In this document: positions 58,781 through 64,000 of the stretch, piece by piece
Position numbering within the stretch: position 1 is the first letter of the stretch
Layout: each line of letters opens with the position of its first letter
Assembly: GCA_023525715.1 (NCBI GenBank)
Contig: CM042011.1
Span: 58,939,854-59,003,853, forward strand
Direction: 5' to 3'
Source: Cichorium intybus
Taxonomy: Eukaryota; Streptophyta; Magnoliopsida; Asterales; Asteraceae
Length of the DNA: 64,000 bases
Program-made: the position numbers and the translations under genes
The notes under the pieces: model-generated
Database searches by the model: none
Told to the model about the DNA's origin: nothing
The model's input: the letters and a program-made list of their open reading frames with translations, nothing else

Positions 58781-61700
58781 CTACTTGGGTAACGACTTCG
58801 TCAACATATCTGCCGGATTCACCTTGGTATCGATCTTCAAGATTGAGAACTTGTCTTTTTCAACTATGTCACGAATGAAATTTAACCGGATATCAATATG
58901 CTTTGTCTTTTCATGATAAACCGGATTCCTCGCTAGACACAAAGCGCTTTCACTATCACAGTTCAAGAGAGGCTTCTCCACCTTCAACCCCAGACTCTCT
59001 ACCAAACCATGTAGCCAGATACACTCCTTTATACCTTCAGTCATTGATATGTATTCCGCTTCAGTTGTAGACAAGGCAACTGTAGATTGTAAAGTTGACT
59101 TCCAACTGACTGCACATCCAAACAAAGTGAAAATATAACACGTGAGTGATCTCCTTTTCACCAAGTCGCCACCATAGTCTGAGTCTGCATATCCCACCAA
59201 GTTACTATGAGTATTACCACCATAGACCAGACAAATATCCTTAGTCCCCTTCAAGTATCGCAAGATCCACTTGACCGCTTCCCAGTGAGCTTTCCCAGGA
59301 TTACTCATAAACCTACTAACTACACTAACTGCATGTGCTAAATCAGGTCTAGTACAGACCATAGCATACATAAGGCTTCCAACTGCACTTGAGTACGGAA
59401 CTCTACTCATATAGTCTTTTTCCTCATCCGTAGTTGGTATAGTACTTCTGTTTAATTTAAAATGCGCTGCCAAAGGAGTTCCAACTGGTTTTGACTGATC
59501 CATACCGAAAGACTGCAAGACTTTCTCAATATATTTCTGCTGAGAAACATATAACAACCTCGCTTTCCTGTCTCTCTGAATCTCCATCCCCAATATCTTC
59601 TTTGCTGCACCCAAATCCTTCATTTCAAACTCACTTGCCAAAAGCTTCTTCAAGTTATTAATTTCAGCCATCTCCTTGGCTGCAATGAGCATATCATCAA
59701 CATATAGCAACAGATAAACAAAGGACCCATTGGACAACTGCTTCAAGTAGACACAATTATCAAACTGATTCCGAATGTAGCCATGCGAAGTCATAAACGA
59801 ATCAAATCTCTTGTACCACTGTCTAGGAGACTGCTTCAAACCATAAAGAGACTTCTTCAACAGACACACATGATCCTTATTAGAACCCGAAAAACCCTCA
59901 GGCTGTGACATATATATTTTCTCCTCCAAGCTTCCATGAAGAAATGCAGTTTTAACATCGAGCTGCTCAAGCTCCAGATTAAATGCACTCACCATAGCCA
60001 AAAGAACCCGAATTGACTTGTGCTTCACGACCGGTGAGAAAACCTCGTGATAGTCGATCCCTTCCTTTTGAGAAAATCCCTTCGCCACTAACCGTGCCTT
60101 GAACCTTGCGGGTTCAACCCCTGGAATTCCTTCTTTCTTCTTAAAGACCCATTTGCATCCAACCGGTTTGACTCCTTTTGGTAATGGAACAAGATCCCAC
60201 GTTTCATTCTTCTCAAGAGATTGCATCTCTTCATTCATCGCCATCAACCAGCTTGATCCTTCTTTACTTGCCACCGCCTCTTTGTAGGACCGAGGCTCAT
60301 CAGTACCAATGTTTTCACCAACAGCTAGTGCGTATGCAACAGAACCAATATCACCATTAGTGACACATGTAGCATATCTAGCTGGAGTCTTCGTGTTCTT
60401 TTTCTCTCTTCTCCTTGCTATAGATTCATCCTCATCGTTCTCACCATCGGCCTCAGCATCACCAGACTGATCCTCATTGGGCTGTTCATGAGTTTCATCA
60501 CGTCTATGCTGATCATCACCGACATGCTGTTCTTCATTTATCACCATTCTGTCTGGAATTTGTGTGACAAACTCCACCTTCTGGTTGGCACCCTGATCTT
60601 TCCCTACATGACTTGTATCACCTCCTCTTTGGTTCACCATAGCAGATTCATTAAAGGTCACATCTCTGCTATTAATAAATTTTGGAGTTCTCCCTTCTTC
60701 TGTACACCACAGACGATAACCTTTCACTCCATGTGTATACCCTAGAAATATGCACTTCATTGCCCTCGCCTCAAGTTTACCATCATTAACATGAGCATAA
60801 GCCGGACAACCAAATATACGTAAACCAGAATAATCAGAGGGTTTTCCAGACCATACCTCTTGAGGAGTCTTAAAGTCGATTGCAGTTGATGGTGATCTGT
60901 TCACCAGATAGCAAGCAGTATTAACCGCTTCCGCCCAGAATTTCTTCGATAAATCAGCATATAAGCGCATACTTCTAGCACGCGCTAACAGTGTTTGGTT
61001 CATCCGTTCCGCCACTCCGTTCTGCTGTGGTGTGTGCCGTATAGTGTGGTGCCTCACTATACCTTCCGCCTTGCAGAAGTTGTCAAACGGGGCATTGCAG
61101 AACTCCAACCCATTGTCAGTTCTAAGTGTCTTGACAGATTTCCCGGTCTGTTTTTCAATCATCGTCTTCCACTCCTTGAACTTCCCAAACACTTCGTCTT
61201 TAGTCTTTAGAAAATAAATCCAAACCTTCCTTGAGTAGTCATCAATGAAAGTCACAAAGTATTGATGACCGTTATGAGACTTGACCGGAGAGGGACCCCA
61301 CAAATCTGAATGAATGTACTCCAGGATTTCCTTGCTTGTGTGTTTACCCGAACTAAACTTCACCCTGCGTTGCTTGCCTTTGACACAAGCTTCACAAAAC
61401 TTGAGTTTTCCCGTTAGCTCACCACCAAACAACCCCTGTTTACTCAGAATTGACATACCCTTCTCACTCATATGTCCCAACCTTCTATGCCACAACTCTG
61501 TCTTATCATTACTACTCTCTAAGGATTGAGAAATCGCCACTGTTCCCCTAACCGAATTTCCTTCTAAGACAGGAACCCCACTTTTCTGCACCTTTCCTTT
61601 CATAACTATTAGAGAGCCCTTGGTGACCTTCACCCAGTCATCCTCACCAGAGTATTTCAACCCATTCTTTGCTAAAGTAGTAAGAGAAATTAAGTTTTTA

Positions 61701-61882
61701 CGAAGATCCGGAACATACCAGCAATCAAGCTTTCTGACCATACCATCGTGCATCATAATCTGTACCGTACCGCTTCCTTTGACCTGAGCAACCCAATCAT
61801 CACCCAACTTCACCGTTCCTTTCAAGTCTCTAAAAGATTCGAACCAGTCATATGATAAGATGCCCCAGTATCCAAGACCCAA
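58781..61882 (-). pseudogene. Tork-like pol: protease tail, integrase, RT, RNase H (1033 codons open)
   Basis: Open frame beginning in the protease after a frameshift at about 61870. Integrase: zinc half WHRRLGHMSEKGM and CEACVKGKQRRVKF; core residues in HSDLWGPSPV, LRTDNGLEFCN and NGVAERMNQT. Reverse transcriptase: CKWVFKKKEG, FSPVVKHKSIRVLLAM, QLDVKTAFLHG and the catalytic LLYVDDMLIAAK. RNase H: YADSDYGGDLVKRRSLT, LSTTEAEYISMTE, NCDSESALCLARN and PADMLTKSLPK. All catalytic residues that I can check are present. The only thing cutting it off from gag is the frameshift, so the original frame ran straight through. Confidence 0.93.
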
Positions 61883-62736
61883 GCATCAACAGAACTAGAT
61901 GTACAAACAGTCAACACATCGCCTATGTCTTCTTCTTCAGAACCATCCTGAACAATAGCCGCACTGCCATTGTTGCTATTTTCTCCCTTCCCCCCTTTCA
62001 GCAATGGACAATTTCTCTTGAAGTGACCCTTTTCCTTGCAGTTATAACACTTGACTTTTGCAAAAACTTTCGATTTCGAACGTGACTTACTCCGATTTCC
62101 ACCATCTTTCTTATCTGATGTCCTTCCTCTGCCTACGAACAGACCTGAACCGGATGTCTCCTCATTCCCAGAAACTCTACGTTTGAGTTCCTTGGACAAC
62201 AGAGAATCCTTCACATCATTCACAGTAATTGTTGTTCTTCCATACAACATAGTATCAACAAAATTCTCATGTGAATTCGGCAGTGAACATAACAAAATAA
62301 GGGCTTGATCCTCATCATCAATCTTTACTCATACTCCTTGAAGATCTAGAATAATACGATTGAAAGAATCAAGATGGTCTTTTACTTGAGTACCTTCTGC
62401 CATCCGGAAAGTGTACAACCGTTGCTTCTGATACATCCTATTTGTCAAAGAACTGTTCTGATACGTATCACAGAGCTTCTTCCAAATACCGGCAGCAGTG
62501 GGTTGATCAACAACTTCCCTCAACACCTCATCCGTCAAGCTCAAAAGAATAGCACTATGTGCTTTCCCCTCGATCTCCTTCTTTACAACATCTGTTGTGT
62601 CCTTTGCATATTCTCCTTCCACTGCAACTGCGCATCCTTGTTGAACCAGAAGAGCCTTCATCTTAACCTTCCACAAAGTGAAATCATTCGAGCCATTGAA
62701 CTTCTCCAAATCGAACTTGTGAGATGACATCTTCAA
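61822..62736 (-). pseudogene. Tork-like gag and protease start, one in-frame stop
   Basis: Starts MKMSSHKFDLEKFNGSNDF, the usual Tork opening, and continues through WKVKMKALLVQQG and LTNRMYQKQRLYTFRM. A TGA at 62329-62331 interrupts it. The same frame then runs on through LCSLPNSHENFVDTML and a CCHC knuckle (CYNCKEKGHFKRNC) to the protease box WVLDTGASYHM near 61880. The frame is lost there, in the protease. Confidence 0.92.
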
Positions 62737-63047
62737 TCAACCGATCCTTGTAGTCTTTGATGAACTAGTAAATCTGAAAAAACTGCTTACTGCTCGTCGT
62801 CGCCGCGGCGCGGACTTCAACAGGGCGCGACGCGGGCTTGAATAGACGTGGTCCAACAGACGCGATCCTTCAATAAGCGCGACGCGGTATTTCAACAGAC
62901 GCGACGCGGCGAAGCCGTAAACCCTAGATCTACTACCGACTTCAATCAACCAGAACTATAACCAGATCTAAAACACGTAGACCTAGAACCGCAAATAACC
63001 ACAGATCTATAACACTACAGATCTGAAACCGCGGCTCTGATACCACT
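62737..63047 (-). other. Leader of Tork-like copia with CpG-rich words
   Basis: Untranslated leader between primer site and gag. CGCGACGCG occurs three times (62826-62834, 62878-62886, 62900-62908) in repeats of CAACAGACGCGACGCGG type. Confidence 0.8.
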
Positions 63048-63455
63048 TGTTAGGAAATAAACCTAAATCTATAGCCTATTGCCCAGGAATAATAACGAGA
63101 ATATAAATGCGGAAATATAAACACAAAGTATCGACATAGAGATTTACGTGGTTCGGTCCAAGATGACCTACGTCCACGGACAGGAGAGAGTATTCTTTAT
63201 TCCAGAGCTAAATACAGGTGTTACAGAGCATACCTAGATTGCTAGTAAATCGGCCTCTTCTGACTACTGACTTCAGACTTTACGACCTGACGGCTTGCTA
63301 AAACCCTAATGACCAGCCTTTATATTTATAGGCATTACAAGAAACCCTAGCCGTACCCTAGCTGTTCACGGCCCACGCGACGCGGGCACTTAATGGGCCG
63401 CGGCGCGCGTGTTTACAATTCATCCGGGTTTTAATTCCCAATTCACTATTTAACA
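63048..63455 (-). repeat. 5' LTR of Tork-like copia
   Basis: 408 bp. CGCGACGCG at 63376-63384, TATA box at about 63321-63330. Confidence 0.93.
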
Positions 63456-63460
63456 TACCT

Positions 63461-64000
63461 CTTAGACCATTTCAATCATAACCAAATGACAAACCTCAAC
63501 AAAATTTTATGCTTTGATCCTATTTCGACATATAATCGAATTGTATATCTAAATCTTCAGTGATGCTCCATAGATTAAAAAAACTAAACCGACACGAAGG
63601 TAAAAACAAACCAAACCAGTTGAGATAGTACATTCAAAAAAATAACTAAAAAACAAATTCATCACTTAAATCACCAAGCCTACATAAAAGATGTTCGCGA
63701 TCTCTAAAATTGATGCACTAGTAACAGATTGGTAAGCTTTCACGCAACTAATGATAGTGAAGTTCTTATTAAAGAACATCTCATATTCACGATATTTTTA
63801 GCTAATTGGTGTCTAAGTTTAGTTCTCAGATCATACTCATACTTCTCATTACAATAAAAAAATGGTAAAGTGTGTTTTATTAGTACGATTTTTTGATCTT
63901 TTAGCCATTGATTATTCCGATCTCCATGTAAGATGGAGAATTGACCTAGTATCCCCCCTTCATCCCTTATTCGATTTGGAAGCACTCATGTTCTTTAAGC
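63461..64000. other. AT-rich intergenic stretch, nothing identified
   Basis: Short open frames only (for example 63740-63985 minus), none recognisable. Confidence 0.6.

Larger units (their letters stand above)
58233..63455 (-). mobile_element. Ty1/copia element of Tork/Tnt1 type, lightly damaged
   Basis: 5.2 kb on the minus strand. LTRs are 408 bp each (58233-58640, 63048-63455), TG...CA, with about six differences, all transitions. The TSD TACCT is perfect (58228-58232, 63456-63460). The tRNA-Met primer site (GTGGTATCAGAGCC, minus) starts two bases inside the right LTR boundary. The purine tract AAGGTGGAGATT next to the left LTR is typical of Tork/Tnt1 elements. Gag and pol are interrupted only by one in-frame stop and one frameshift, so it is a young but inactive copy. 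Confidence 0.94.

Overview
This window is plant nuclear DNA, almost certainly from a eudicot. The evidence is one spliced 16-exon gene for a PDR-type ABCG transporter and a large majority of sequence made of plant retrotransposon lineages (LINE, Ty1/copia, Ty3/gypsy of the Athila type), MULE/MITE elements and long (TA)n microsatellites. The species cannot be fixed from the sequence.

Layout. 1-2175: decayed LINE on the minus strand. 2610-7387: plus-strand copia element with identical-looking 199-bp LTRs and a perfect 5-bp target-site duplication (TSD), but with a defective coding region. 8388-9060: wrecked fragment of an autoinhibited Ca2+-ATPase gene. 11.2-12.9 kb: (TA)n arrays, a degenerate ~150-bp tandem repeat and a 209-bp duplication. 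13.1-16.4 kb: strongly decayed copia pol. 16777-25191: the only gene that looks intact, an ABCG36-like full-size transporter (minus strand). My splice model joins in frame to 1454 codons plus a stop. 25.4-26.8 kb: (TA)n arrays and half of a MULE-like element. 26998-29742: probable solo LTR.

30.2-57.1 kb is a nest. A MULE-like element (TIRs at 31878 and 55794) was invaded by a minus-strand copia element (32392-54755, TSD CCTCA). That copia was in turn invaded twice. One insertion is an Athila-type gypsy element (34060-46352, TSD AGGGG, 1990-bp LTRs, open 1886-aa gag-pol plus a second 3' ORF). The other is a 5.1-kb non-autonomous LARD-like element (48912-54056, TSD TCAGT, 1387-bp LTRs) with no gag or pol. 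LTR divergence agrees with this order: about 3% for the host copia, about 0.5% for the LARD, and one difference noticed for Athila. The nest lies between two diverged copies of one ancestral tandem duplication (30.16-31.48 and 55.80-57.06 kb), and each copy serves as an empty site for insertions in the other. 58233-63455: minus-strand Tork/Tnt1-like copia with 408-bp LTRs and light damage.

The most unusual items are these: the LARD-like element with a small ORF of unknown family, a 39-bp minisatellite and tandem motifs upstream of its TATA box; a CGCGACGCG word that recurs just upstream of the TATA box in two unrelated LTR families; and a candidate splice acceptor just before the Athila second ORF. 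No rRNA gene, tRNA gene or CRISPR array was seen. All comparisons were made by eye, so identities and splice sites are readings and not computed results.
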